Shown here piece by piece: positions 6,823-14,171 of a stretch of DNA of 25,543 bases. Numbering within the stretch: position 1 is the first letter of the stretch; every line of letters begins with the position of its first letter. The stretch comes from a virus. The stretch spans positions 1 through 25,543 of IMG/VR virus record IMGVR_UViG_3300043775_000062. One strand, 5' to 3'. A model generated the notes under the pieces. The model was not told where the DNA came from, ran no database searches, and saw only the letters and a list, made by a program, of their open reading frames with translations. Position numbers and translations under genes: made by a program.

Positions 6823-7470
6823 TTATTCCTCCTCTCTAAAGAACCAACTGCCATTTGCAGCTGTTACTGCCCACTTAGCATCGCATTGATTGCCTTTAGG
6901 TGCGCTGCATACATAACCATAATAAGGCTTACCAGTTTTAGCAGTTCCTTCTTTTAATATCATTAAGCCATGTGAGCATTCTTGCTGTTTAGGTTTGGTC
7001 GATAAGGCTTCTGCAACATCACCGACTGACCAAGTTGTCGGTTCGCTTGTTGGCGTAGCATCATCTGCAAATGATTTTCTGAGTGCCATTTCAATAACTT
7101 GCGAATTGCCACTTCTGCCATAAATGTTTTTAATTGGTGCATCATCAACCTTTCGCATGTCATCTTTTGTAGCTGTTTTGTCTGATCCTTTGAGAATAAT
7201 TATTGCCCTCCCAAGAGCTGATGTGGCGGTATCTTCAACATAAAACTTTTTCATGTTTTGGATATAACTCTCTCTTGCACCAAATGCAACATTGCTAACT
7301 GCCGGTGATGTGTCCTTGCTATCTCGCCACAATGTCGCTTGGATTAAAATATAACCATTGACTGCATCATGGCTTATTACAGATATATCAGATCTGCCGG
7401 ATGGAAAGTTAGATATAAACCATTTGTTTAGAGTAGCCACATCCTCATAATCGGCTAAGTTAAATGCCAT
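6823..7470 (-). CDS. ERF-like single-strand annealing/DNA-binding candidate
   Basis: 215 aa. Residues 1-110 carry the pattern YILIQATLWRDS, then KKFYVEDTATSALGRAIIILKGSDKTAT. The E-x4-TSALGRA motif recalls ERF/Sak-type single-strand annealing proteins, where (A/T)SAxGRA is a signature. The middle is low complexity. The C-terminus has a likely zinc site (CSHG at about 169-172, then KPYYGYVC, then C) and aromatic end residues. Its ribosome site GGGAGGA overlaps the stop of the DUF6378 gene. If correct, it is the only recombination or replication gene in the unit. A non-catalytic host-modifying protein is the alternative. Confidence 0.5.
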   Translation of the reverse strand: MAFNLADYEDVATLNKWFISNFPSGRSDISVISHDAVNGYILIQATLWRDSKDTSPAVSNVAFGARESYIQNMKKFYVEDTATSALGRAIIILKGSDKTATKDDMRKVDDAPIKNIYGRSGNSQVIEMALRKSFADDATPTSEPTTWSVGDVAEALSTKPKQQECSHGLMILKEGTAKTGKPYYGYVCSAPKGNQCDAKWAVTAANGSWFFREEE

Positions 7471-7473
7471 TAG

Positions 7474-7761
7474 TTAATCCTCCCAATTTTCATCTTTGAC
7501 GGCATCAAGCACAGTTTTATAGACAGATCCATAGGCAATAAAGTCTTTGATGCTGTCGTAATGATCTGGGGTTTCACTAAGCCTAGAAACCTTGACCAAC
7601 GCCATACATAAAGCAGCTTGGTGTGGTGTGATTGGGAAGTCGAGATAAGCAGACCATAAGCCTGCAATTCTTTTGTGGTTGTAGTATGGATGTCCATAGA
7701 CACTTCCACGCTGTTGGATCGTAGTAATGACCTCATCAAACAGGCTTTCAGTTTTTGTCAT
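7474..7761 (-). CDS. DUF6378-like phage protein
   Basis: 95 aa from MTKTESLF. The sequence RGSVYGHPYYNHKRIAGLWSAYLDFPITPHQAALCMALVKVSRL followed by DHYDSIKDFIAYGSVY is the DUF6378 pattern found in many actinobacteriophages. Function is unknown; the conserved His, Asp and Arg residues suggest a small metal or nucleotide-binding helical fold. The ATG lies inside the 3' end of the previous gene (14-nt overlap), so translation is probably coupled. It is one of the two best conserved genes between units: only a few residues near the ends differ and most base changes are silent. Confidence 0.8.
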   Translation of the reverse strand: MTKTESLFDEVITTIQQRGSVYGHPYYNHKRIAGLWSAYLDFPITPHQAALCMALVKVSRLSETPDHYDSIKDFIAYGSVYKTVLDAVKDENWED

Positions 7762-7942
7762 AATCAAATACCTGATCTCGCTTGGCATCTGTGATCCGGC
7801 GGTGCATGTCATAGCCGTCTTTACGACCTTTCCAGTAACCTGACTGAAAGGCGTTTTCTTTGATTGTTATTACAATCCCATAACCTATTACTATCCCAAG
7901 CATGCAATAAAGCCATAACCAAGGTGTTGTTGTTTCTATCAT
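7748..7942 (-). CDS. Small membrane protein
   Basis: 64 aa from MIETTTPW. GGGAG lies 5 nt upstream, which favours this ATG over the in-frame start at 7981. One strongly hydrophobic segment (about residues 7-25) is followed by a cytosolic-looking tail with YWKGRKDGYDMHRR and the C-terminal DYDKN. The second copy (22577-22765) has an unrelated hydrophobic segment but the same GRKDG-DMHRR tail, so the tail is the conserved functional part. It is the first gene after the conserved leader. Function unknown; it could be a membrane-tethered accessory or lysis-timing protein. Confidence 0.65.
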   Translation of the reverse strand: MIETTTPWLWLYCMLGIVIGYGIVITIKENAFQSGYWKGRKDGYDMHRRITDAKRDQVFDYDKN

Positions 7943-8039
7943 GTCGCTCCCTACATATACACAGGCGATCTGTGCATACATAAAGTATGACCTAAATCAA
8001 TGACCTTAGGTTAATTACTTTCGGCGTGTTTTATAACGA
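7943..8039 (-). promoter_or_regulatory. Conserved intergenic leader with hairpin
   Basis: This is the longest non-coding gap in the unit. It aligns well with 22909-23004, including a 25-bp stretch around TTGATTTAGGTCATAC that is the same in both. A 9-bp hairpin (7956-7964 with 7970-7978, 5-nt loop) ends four bases before the ribosome site of the membrane-protein gene. The second unit forms an equivalent hairpin with different stem bases. On this side only, ATGACCT is directly repeated 13 bp apart. I see TACTTT or TATGTA as possible -10 boxes but no spaced -35. Likely a promoter or leader for the early-type genes that follow. Confidence 0.45.
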
Positions 8040-8117
8040 TTAGATAACGCCAATATCCTCAAATTCATCGATATGGTCATCAATCGTGCGGTGCTTATAG
8101 TCTGTTTCAAGCCCCAT
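8040..8117 (-). CDS. 25-aa acidic microprotein
   Basis: ATG GGG CTT ... ATC TAA encodes 25 residues, MGLETDY, then RTIDDHIDEFEDIGVI, with many Asp/Glu. The ATG overlaps the last codons of the phosphoesterase gene. The second unit has an ORF of exactly the same length (23005-23082) with three silent third-position changes and four or five mostly conservative residue changes, and the frame is intact to the same stop codon. That pattern favours a translated peptide. Function unknown; an acidic helix could bind a basic host protein. Confidence 0.5.
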   Translation of the reverse strand: MGLETDYKHRTIDDHIDEFEDIGVI

Positions 8118-8865
8118 ACGACTTTCCAAGAGCTGTGAAACTGCCATCTTTATTGATTGGAATTAGAGTTGGCGTCATGTTTTTTCCGTTCCATTCAAGG
8201 ATTGCGATACCCATCTGCCAATTAGCCACAGTTCGCGTATAAGAGGCTTTTGCTTTATTCATGAGGTTTCCTACCTCAATGCCATATAAAGGTCTGTAAT
8301 GACCTCCTATGCCCTCTGAATAGGCACTCATGCCCAACCTGTGGGTGTGCCCAATAACGCAACTTTTGCCCGTTTTGCGACTAAGGTTCAATGCAGTCAT
8401 TCCAGCATTTGGATTGGCATTGCCTTCATCGCCATGAGCCAACACCCAACCCTTTTCAAATTCGTAGAATGTCTTATGAAATGTAATTCCTAAATTCTCA
8501 AAATCCATGAACTTTGCATATTGTAATTCTGGAAGGCTGATCAAGCCTGGCACTTTTAAGAGAGTGTTATATAAGCGATCAGTATGATTACTGCGGACAA
8601 TATGAGCCTCTTTAGCATTTTCAGTTAATGACCAAAGGATCTCTTGAGTAGCTGTGCGATCTTGGTCAAGAGTTTGTTGATAAGCCAAAGGTGTTTTCTC
8701 AGCCCATCGAGAAATGGTTTGGAAGTCAATTTCATCGCCAACACATAGAACGCTGTCAAACTTCTCACGCCTTGCAAGTTTGATGACATTCTTGACTGCT
8801 TGCTCATGATGGTAGGGTATTTGAAGATCGCTGATAACTAAATATCGCTTAATCGTCATCCTCAT
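8107..8865 (-). CDS. Calcineurin-like metallophosphoesterase
   Basis: 252 aa. Metal-site motifs appear in order: D13-L-Q15 (DxQ in place of DxH, common in phage members), GDEID at 43-47, SNHTDR with N93-H94, AHGD at 143-146 and GHTH at 172-175. The substrate is not known; relatives act on nucleotides, nucleic-acid ends or phosphoproteins. The ATG at 8865 overlaps the 3' end of the preceding gene by 17 nt. The C-terminus overlaps the start of the 25-aa microprotein. The homologue in the second unit lacks a normal start codon. Confidence 0.85.
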   Translation of the reverse strand: MRMTIKRYLVISDLQIPYHHEQAVKNVIKLARREKFDSVLCVGDEIDFQTISRWAEKTPLAYQQTLDQDRTATQEILWSLTENAKEAHIVRSNHTDRLYNTLLKVPGLISLPELQYAKFMDFENLGITFHKTFYEFEKGWVLAHGDEGNANPNAGMTALNLSRKTGKSCVIGHTHRLGMSAYSEGIGGHYRPLYGIEVGNLMNKAKASYTRTVANWQMGIAILEWNGKNMTPTLIPINKDGSFTALGKSYGA

Positions 8866-9103
8866 CGTCAGTTGGATCTATGGAAGGAATAATCCCACCA
8901 TCGCCTACGACCCAATCAGGGAAAGTCTTATGCTCTGTCATTAACCAGAATGCGTGCTCTGGAGTAAATCCTGCTTTACGAGCTGCTTTATAGCATTCGT
9001 GCAACGCAATGTAATGCGCATCAATCTTTGATGGATCAGGAGTGTGGCGAACTACGCGACGATTGATCTTTTTGCGTTTGATAGGTTTTCGTGTGTTCGC
9101 CAT
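8849..9103 (-). CDS. Conserved hypothetical protein, basic N-terminus and acidic tail
   Basis: 84 aa. Residues 4-19 are very basic (RKPIKRKKINRRVVR), the middle is helical (IALHECYKAARKAGFTPEHAFWLMTEHKTFPDW) and the end is DDEDDD. The helical core resembles small proteins seen beside lysis genes in actinobacteriophages, but no function is known to me. The polar charge layout could support binding to nucleic acid or self-association. The second copy at 23821-24078 is almost the same at protein level, including the polyacidic end whose codons overlap the phosphoesterase start. Confidence 0.7.
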   Translation of the reverse strand: MANTRKPIKRKKINRRVVRHTPDPSKIDAHYIALHECYKAARKAGFTPEHAFWLMTEHKTFPDWVVGDGGIIPSIDPTDDEDDD

Positions 9104-9110
9104 AAATAAA

Positions 9111-9305
9111 TTATCGCTTACTGATTAAGATAAACAGATCATCAACACGCGCTTCTAATCTGTTTAATTGATCCTTCATGCTTGAACCACCATTAGGTTT
9201 GAGTTCTTGCAAGTAGGATTTAATAACCCATCGCAGACCCACTAATAAACTTGTTGAGATGGCGCATACGCCAACGGCTATACCAACCCATTCGTTTGCG
9301 GTCAT
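9111..9305 (-). CDS. Membrane protein with coiled coil, possible holin partner
   Basis: 64 aa. MTANEWVG begins one transmembrane segment (about 6-28), followed by IKSYLQELKPNGGSSMKDQ and a short coiled coil (LNRLEARVDDLFILI). This N-in or N-out TM plus amphipathic tail is common in the lysis cassettes of actinophages, next to the holin. It overlaps the next upstream gene by 4 nt, so the two membrane proteins are translationally coupled. A second holin or antiholin, or a spanin-like linker, are options. Confidence 0.6.
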   Translation of the reverse strand: MTANEWVGIAVGVCAISTSLLVGLRWVIKSYLQELKPNGGSSMKDQLNRLEARVDDLFILISKR

Positions 9306-9505
9306 TTCGCATTTACGCCGTAATCAGCTTCTTTGCCTGAACTTGGATCAATTGCTTTAGCAACAGGCGCAACTATTGAACCAAGCAGAATTGCATACTC
9401 TGGTCGAATGTCGGCTGCGATTGCTAACAGGACAGTAATACCGGAAGCTGCAACAGCTCTTAGATATGACTTAATTGCTGCCTTGTGTTTGTTGGTCAGT
9501 TTCAT
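9302..9505 (-). CDS. Holin-like protein
   Basis: 67 aa. A basic amphipathic start (KLTNKHKAAIKSYLRAV) precedes a hydrophobic stretch (about 17-52) broken by IRPEY, which could form one or two membrane segments, and a polar tail with DPSSGKEADYG. Size, topology and position directly after the endolysin gene (1-nt overlap, TAATG type) fit a holin that releases the M15 endolysin. The second copy keeps the same pattern. No direct proof of pore function is visible. Confidence 0.65.
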   Translation of the reverse strand: MKLTNKHKAAIKSYLRAVAASGITVLLAIAADIRPEYAILLGSIVAPVAKAIDPSSGKEADYGVNAK

Positions 9506-9915
9506 TACTTGCCTCCTAGTAGTGGGATGTTAAAGAACTCGCCTTTTTGATTTGGTTTGAATGAGATATGAATATGTCGCGTGTGCTTATTAATCCCACG
9601 ATATTTGACAAAACGCCAAAATGACTTAGCACTAGCAATCTTGCCACAATGGATTATGTAACTAATCCGCTTATCGGTTTTTGCAGCAACCCTGATTTGC
9701 TCGGCTAAGTAAATGCTCATTTCAGGCTGATCACATAATTTGGCATCGACATCGATAGCACAAACTTCACCAGACGGCAAGGGATTGTGATCGCTCTTAG
9801 TGTTTTGGTGCTTTTCGTTTCCAATCCAACCATCAGACTTGCGTGATCTATCGGCAAAACTGTCGTCAATCTGCTCACGCATTTGAACAGCAGCTTTAGA
9901 TAACCAAGCCTTCAT
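9505..9915 (-). CDS. Endolysin, M15-like peptidase
   Basis: 136 aa. Likely zinc ligands are H43 (SDHNPLPSGEVCAIDVD, with D55 or D57) and the HIH at 114-116, the layout of M15/VanY-like DD- or LD-carboxypeptidases. N-terminal MREQIDDSFADRSRKSDGWIG is typical of short phage members. It has no signal peptide and no wall-binding domain, so release would need the adjacent holin. The target would be peptide bonds in peptidoglycan. The ATG overlaps the preceding stop by 1 nt. The region around residues 80-110 is the most diverged from the second copy. Confidence 0.8.
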   Translation of the reverse strand: MKAWLSKAAVQMREQIDDSFADRSRKSDGWIGNEKHQNTKSDHNPLPSGEVCAIDVDAKLCDQPEMSIYLAEQIRVAAKTDKRISYIIHCGKIASAKSFWRFVKYRGINKHTRHIHISFKPNQKGEFFNIPLLGGK

Positions 9916-10127
9916 TAGCCAAGTATCGTTTTAAGTTCATCAGCAGTTAAACCAATGCGATCAAGAATTGCTGCTCTAGCAGTTTCTTTTGCTTCGCGTT
10001 CGCCTTTACGGGTTGCTGCATTGGCAGCATCTATTTCCATTTGAGCAATTTCCTGAGCAGTTGCATCTCTGACAATTTCTTCGCCAGTTTCAACATTAAC
10101 TATTTTAATTTGTGGTTTTTTTGTCAT
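9915..10127 (-). CDS. Small tail-fibre-associated protein
   Basis: 70 aa. The N-terminal half (KPQIKIVNVETGEEIVRDATAQEIAQ) is beta then helical; the C-terminal half is a charged helix ending ILDRIGLTADELKTILG. Small proteins with a terminal LGLTxxELKxxL motif often follow tail-fibre genes, possibly as fibre chaperones or assembly factors. It starts 2 bases after the fibre stop. The second unit's counterpart (24891-25154) shares only the C-terminal motif and has a different N-terminal half, paralleling the swap in the fibre itself. Confidence 0.55.
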   Translation of the reverse strand: MTKKPQIKIVNVETGEEIVRDATAQEIAQMEIDAANAATRKGEREAKETARAAILDRIGLTADELKTILG

Positions 10128-10128
10128 T

Positions 10129-10866
10129 TTATGATACTCCGTAAAGTAGGGCTGTGCCTGATGTAAAATTGCCCGCCGATGGGGCTAAACGAATACTTGT
10201 GATAGCATCAATTTGATTATAAAAAAAGTTAAAACCACCATAATTGAAATTGGTGCTTGTAGTAGGATTATTGTTAAAAGCGTGACCCGCAGCAGTTTTC
10301 CAAGTCACAGCATTTGTATAATCATAAATATCTATAATGACTAAATCAGTTGCAACGCTGTTATCATTTTGCTCAGAAAACGTCATTGAAGTTGAAAGAA
10401 ACTCCGCATTTGTGCTTTGATTTACTGAAAGTGTTCTATATCTTGTACCAGAATCTCCGTTAAATCTTGCCGTAAGTTCAGGACCATCATCAGCAGGTTT
10501 ATAGTTTCTAACCACCAATTGTAAATTTTTATAAGTTTGTGGAATAGATGAAAGTGTTACAGATGCACCTGTTAATGTTGTTGTGCTAATTAAAGTCATA
10601 CCACCGCTTGAAGGTGCAGCAACCCATTCAGGTGCAGTTGCTCCAGAATTTACAGCAAGAATTTGTCCAGCTGTTCCAAGTGCTAATCTAGTTTTAACAT
10701 TTGCAGTTGATGAGCGATAAGCAAGATCGCCAAGAGTTGTTTCTGGGTTTAAGTTTTTAGTTGTTGTATCAACAGATGAACCAAGCGTGCGAATAGCAGC
10801 TGCGCCATCCTTGACCAGCGCGGTGTCGTCTGGTGTAGTCCAGCCATAATTGGTAGTGGTTGCCAT
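10129..10866 (-). CDS. Tail fibre / receptor-binding protein
   Basis: 245 aa. N-terminal MATTTNYGWTTPDDTALVKDGAAAIRTLG is a fibre attachment motif I associate with actinobacteriophage tail proteins, followed by LGDLAYRSS and GTAGQILAVNSGATAPEWV repeats. Residues about 90-245 are beta-rich and end in a short strand (SGTALLYGVS); this is the likely receptor-binding head. It is the last structural gene and starts 13 bases after the hub gene stop. The C-terminal head is unrelated in sequence to that of the second unit, as expected for a host-range determinant. Confidence 0.75.
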   Translation of the reverse strand: MATTTNYGWTTPDDTALVKDGAAAIRTLGSSVDTTTKNLNPETTLGDLAYRSSTANVKTRLALGTAGQILAVNSGATAPEWVAAPSSGGMTLISTTTLTGASVTLSSIPQTYKNLQLVVRNYKPADDGPELTARFNGDSGTRYRTLSVNQSTNAEFLSTSMTFSEQNDNSVATDLVIIDIYDYTNAVTWKTAAGHAFNNNPTTSTNFNYGGFNFFYNQIDAITSIRLAPSAGNFTSGTALLYGVS

Positions 10867-10879
10867 ATTGTCCTTTATC

Positions 10880-12127
10880 TCAGGCTACGATTGTAGCGTA
10901 TTCCCATGTTAAAGTTGGGCTTAAAGTGTTCCATGCCTCTGTGATTGGTGTTGTATTCCAACGCATCGCCACCTGACTAAATGCCACAGGCGACAAGTTA
11001 ACTGTCAGGAATAATTCGTTAAACCTAGTGCTCCATGACCAACCCTCGACATAACCCTCAAACTCCCCGTCTGATATTTGTGTCGGTAGGTTTTGTAGGT
11101 TGAGCGGTTGCCCAATAAACACGCCTAACAAATTATCGCGGTCTGCGTTATCTATCTCTGGGCTTGTTAGCGGAAATGTAATGCTCTGAAATGCCGGCAA
11201 GGGAAAAGCGCGTTGAGCAATGTATCTGTCTGCAACCTCTTGAGCATCTACAGCTGAATGAATTCTAGAGTTAATAGTTTCTGCTTTATAGCCATAAAGT
11301 GCAATTGATGCAGCTGATGTTGCTGTTTCCTGTGAGTTGTAATTGCTGCCATAATTTATATAAATATCATTTCGCACATCACCTGAACGCATGATTGTAG
11401 ATAGCCCTTGACCTAACGCATGATTAGCATCTAAATCAACATACCCATTGGCTAGTAAATAAGTCTGCCTATGGTCTGCATCTGCATAACCAATGTTGCC
11501 TTGATTGTCCTCGTAAATATAACCAAATGCTGAGTTAGCAATATCTGAAACGACATTGTAAATCGTATCTGTTGTGTTAGGTTGATGTTGCATTGTGTAA
11601 AGACCCGGCTGATCTATTTCGCCAAGTCCTAGATTTACAGCTTGCGCCCATGTTTCTGTTGGATCATAACCTGCCCATGTTTCAGCTGCCGGCACATCGT
11701 TCCAACTGCCAAGCAATACGCTAGACAATATGTCAAAAATTTGATTACCATCTTCATCTTGCGGAATGTTATCGTTCCAAATCTCTTTTGCTAATTTAAC
11801 AAGTGATCCCATTGCAAGAACTGTGTATTCAATAACAGTTGCAATTGAACCAGTTGAGCCAACACTTACAGTTATATCTGTTATATCACCGCCAAATATA
11901 TTTACATAAGTAGCTGATGTATTTTTAACCTGCAAACTTAAACTGTCGTTAATGTCAAATGGAAAAGTTTGACCAGACAACGCCACAAATGTAATCTGCA
12001 AATATGATGGGTTTGGTTGCTGGTAAATATCTGTGCGACCAGCCTCATGTTGAATGTCGCTTATTGCAATATTGGTGTAATCAACACCTGCAACTGTAAG
12101 TTTCCAATCGGGCGACCAAGCCGTCAT
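10880..12127 (-). CDS. Minor tail / baseplate hub protein
   Basis: 415 aa. The gene follows the tape measure with a TAATG overlap. The N-terminus (WSPDWKLTVAGVDYTNIAISDIQHEAGRTDIY) and middle (IFGGDITDITVSV, later YIYEDNQGNIGYADADHR) resemble gp27/Tal-like hub proteins that cap the tail tube and connect to the fibre. The C-terminus has repeated Trp motifs (WSWSTRFNELFLTVNLSP, then MRWNTTPITEAWNTLSPTLTWEYA). In this compact genome it probably combines the distal-tail and hub roles, as only one fibre gene follows. The family assignment is moderate; the position is clear. Confidence 0.75.
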   Translation of the reverse strand: MTAWSPDWKLTVAGVDYTNIAISDIQHEAGRTDIYQQPNPSYLQITFVALSGQTFPFDINDSLSLQVKNTSATYVNIFGGDITDITVSVGSTGSIATVIEYTVLAMGSLVKLAKEIWNDNIPQDEDGNQIFDILSSVLLGSWNDVPAAETWAGYDPTETWAQAVNLGLGEIDQPGLYTMQHQPNTTDTIYNVVSDIANSAFGYIYEDNQGNIGYADADHRQTYLLANGYVDLDANHALGQGLSTIMRSGDVRNDIYINYGSNYNSQETATSAASIALYGYKAETINSRIHSAVDAQEVADRYIAQRAFPLPAFQSITFPLTSPEIDNADRDNLLGVFIGQPLNLQNLPTQISDGEFEGYVEGWSWSTRFNELFLTVNLSPVAFSQVAMRWNTTPITEAWNTLSPTLTWEYATIVA

Positions 12128-13311
12128 TATCCTGCTGCTGCCCTAATTGCTTGATAACTTAATGCTGGAGTAGATCGGGCTGCGCTTTGATTAACTACCT
12201 TAGCCACAGCTCTTGCAGCACCTTCGCCATCTATTGCATTTACTGTGATATTAACTGGATTGCCTGAGCCATAAGTAAAGTTAGATCCGCCTTTAGGAAC
12301 TGATGGCAATGATGATCTACCTGCTGATGGTGCTGGGTTAGGTAATGCACCGATATTAACTCCGGGAATTATATTTACTGCTCGGATTAGTTCATTGGCA
12401 AGTGATACAACCAAGCCAATTGCTTCTCTTAAAAATGTAATAAATCCTGAAATGATGCCTGAAATACTTGCAATGGTTCTGCCAAAACTTGCAGCACCTT
12501 GTTGAGTTTGTGTCAATGCTGCATTTAATCCTGCATCGCCTGTAAGTCCTGCAATAAATCCATTTAGTGTTGGAATGCCTTTGTCGTTTAAGAAAGTGAT
12601 AAATTGCTCGACAAATGGCAACAATGCAGATCCTAGACTTTCCTTAGCCTCATCAAATGCAACAGTTAATCGATCAATCTTGCCTTGAAAAGTTTCTGCG
12701 TTTGTAGCAGCTGCGCCACCATAGAGTTCTGCAAGTTTGGCTTGCACCTCAGTAAATGACAATGTTGATAATTCTGCTTTAGATAAGCCAAGTCCTAATC
12801 TGCCTAAAGATGTAACATTGCCATCTTGCGCACGACCTAACGCGTTGGCTACCTGCTCTAAATCTTTACCAGATGCTTTGCTTATGTCTAACGCTAATGT
12901 TAATAATTTTTGTGCTTCCTCAGTATCTTTAGTAGATACAGCCAATCTTTGTAATGCCGGTCTAAGCTGATCATCGGCAACACCTGTGGCAAGTGATGTT
13001 TTGAGGATCATGTCCTCAGTTGCCTTTATTTGGGCATCAGTAGCACCTGTGGCAGCCCGTAATGCATTGGCTAACCTAAGTTGTGCAGCCTCATCCTCTA
13101 TTGCAGCTTTGACCCCATCAACGGCTAATTTAGTGCCATAAGCAACGGCAGCAGCAGCAGCAACTGCAAAAGCAGCAGCCGCCTTTTTTCCGAATGCTGA
13201 AATCTTTTGACTGTTACTTTCAACCGCATTGTCAGCTTGATCTAATTTCTTTTTTAAGTCATCAATATCCGCAAGGATTTTAAGCGATAAGGTTCTACTA
13301 TCTCTTGCCAT
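12127..13311 (-). CDS. Tape measure protein
   Basis: 394 aa from MARDSRTL; the ATG overlaps the previous TAA, so an in-frame GTG at 13320 is less likely. Sequence shows an N-terminal coiled coil (ADIDDLKKKLDQADNAVESNSQKI), an Ala-rich membrane-like helix (AAAAFAVAAAAAVAYG), long helical repeats (LRLANALRAATGATDAQIKA, and QLRPALQRLAVSTKDTEEAQKL), a second hydrophobic segment (IASISGIISGFITFLREAIGLVVSLANELI) and a Pro/Gly-rich tail. At about 0.15 nm per residue it would set a short tail near 60 nm, an inference from the usual rule. Short length fits the minimal genome. Confidence 0.88.
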   Translation of the reverse strand: MARDSRTLSLKILADIDDLKKKLDQADNAVESNSQKISAFGKKAAAAFAVAAAAAVAYGTKLAVDGVKAAIEDEAAQLRLANALRAATGATDAQIKATEDMILKTSLATGVADDQLRPALQRLAVSTKDTEEAQKLLTLALDISKASGKDLEQVANALGRAQDGNVTSLGRLGLGLSKAELSTLSFTEVQAKLAELYGGAAATNAETFQGKIDRLTVAFDEAKESLGSALLPFVEQFITFLNDKGIPTLNGFIAGLTGDAGLNAALTQTQQGAASFGRTIASISGIISGFITFLREAIGLVVSLANELIRAVNIIPGVNIGALPNPAPSAGRSSLPSVPKGGSNFTYGSGNPVNITVNAIDGEGAARAVAKVVNQSAARSTPALSYQAIRAAAG

Positions 13312-13772
13312 TATGACCACTTATCCAAAATACGATTGTATGCAGCTTCCCATCGGTTAATCAATTCAGGCTGAATTCTGCGAAGCGTTGGGTAGATAAA
13401 CCATCCACGCGAACCTCTGCCTTCCCGTCCTGAATATGCAGGAAACTGTTTGAACTTATTAGATCCAAACTCAACACCACCCCATAAGGTTTGCGTGTTA
13501 GCCCCACCTGAAAATTTCTGTCGTGCGAAACCATATTTGAACTCACCGATTTTGCTTGTCTTTGAGATGCTAACTCCGTCTGCAACTCTCTGCGCAACCT
13601 TGCCTGATTTTGTTCTGCCTCTAGCTGCCGTTTTAATTTCCTCAGCTGCATAAGTTGCCAAAAGATTAGACTGAATTCTAGCCTCTTCAGTCGCTTGCGC
13701 ATCCATAACTTTGAAAGCTTTGAGAATATCGCGTATGTCATTGCGATTGTAAGCAATTGTTTCACTTGCCAT
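13311..13772 (-). CDS. HK97 gp10-like tail/connector protein
   Basis: 153 aa. N-terminal helices (IRDILKAFKVMDAQATEEARIQSNLLATYAAEEIKTAARG) lead to a core with VEFGSNKFKQFPAY and GRGSRGWFIYPTLRR, a pattern of HK97 gp10 and related tail-completion proteins. Its usual place is between connector and tail tube; here it sits between the chaperone and the tape measure, which is less common. The ATG overlaps the end of the frameshifted chaperone reading frame (stop at 13762). Function is inferred: closing the tail tube or joining it to the head. Confidence 0.62.
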   Translation of the reverse strand: MASETIAYNRNDIRDILKAFKVMDAQATEEARIQSNLLATYAAEEIKTAARGRTKSGKVAQRVADGVSISKTSKIGEFKYGFARQKFSGGANTQTLWGGVEFGSNKFKQFPAYSGREGRGSRGWFIYPTLRRIQPELINRWEAAYNRILDKWS

Positions 13773-14150
13773 ACCTCGCCTCCAATACTTCGATCGCTGT
13801 TAATATGTCGTCTGCATCAACCCATTCACTCATTGGTATCTGTGTGGCAATTGCCAACTCAACCAATAATCTGCTTAGGCTTCCTGCTGCGTGGCTTTTG
13901 GGTCTGCATCACCGACTATTACATCGCTGACTGTTTCCATCCATGCATCAAATGGTTTGACTGGCTTTCCAGCAGCTTCACGCTTGTGTGCGTTGTATGC
14001 TAAAAACATCAGATCCCACATGCCAAGTTTTTCTTTTGCTTGGCTTATGGTGTTGCCAGTTGTCTTTTCCCATTTAGCCCACTCAGGCGGTTGGGCAATA
14101 TATGTTGCTTGCTCGCCTGAGTTATATTCAATTGTAATTGGTAACTTCAT
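13762..14150 (-). CDS. Tail assembly chaperone, -1 frameshift product (gpG-T type)
   Basis: Translation starts at 14150. A -1 slip on CCCAAAA (13896-13902) fuses 85 residues of the short form to 44 more, ending at the TGA at 13764-13762. The extension reads SHAAGSLSRLLVELAIATQI, then PMSEWVDADDILTAIEVLEARYGK, which resembles the T-domain of tail chaperones in other siphophages. Lambda G and GT show this expression mode. The extended protein binds the tape measure and recruits tail-tube subunits, while the short form is the abundant partner. No stop interrupts the extension, and it fills an otherwise empty 100-bp gap. Confidence 0.82.
13875..14150 (-). CDS. Tail assembly chaperone, short form (gpG type)
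   Basis: 91 aa, beta strands first (MKLPITIEYNSGEQATYIAQPPEW), then helices with WAKWEKTTG and MWDLMFLAYNAHKREAAGKPVKPFDAWMETVSDV, typical of G-type chaperones. The stop lies 19 nt beyond the slippery heptamer in the zero frame. It follows the tail tube gene. It is the main product unless ribosomes shift frame. Confidence 0.8.
   Translation of the reverse strand: MKLPITIEYNSGEQATYIAQPPEWAKWEKTTGNTISQAKEKLGMWDLMFLAYNAHKREAAGKPVKPFDAWMETVSDVIVGDADPKATQQEA
13896..13902 (-). other. -1 frameshift slippery heptamer CCCAAAA
   Basis: In the minus-strand frame the codons read GAC CCA AAA, so the heptamer is C CCA AAA with perfect X XXY YYZ phasing for simultaneous -1 slippage. It sits six codons before the zero-frame stop of the short chaperone. 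Confidence 0.85.
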
Positions 14151-14171
14151 TTTTGCTCCCGTTTCTATTTC

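Noticed and set aside
7470-7739. 89-aa ORF conserved in both units in another frame
   Set aside because: Its conservation follows from the highly conserved DUF6378 gene it overlaps.
13361-13765. 134-aa minus-strand ORF in another frame
   Set aside because: It overlaps the gp10-like gene fully, has a Lys/Arg/Leu-rich shadow composition and no ribosome site.
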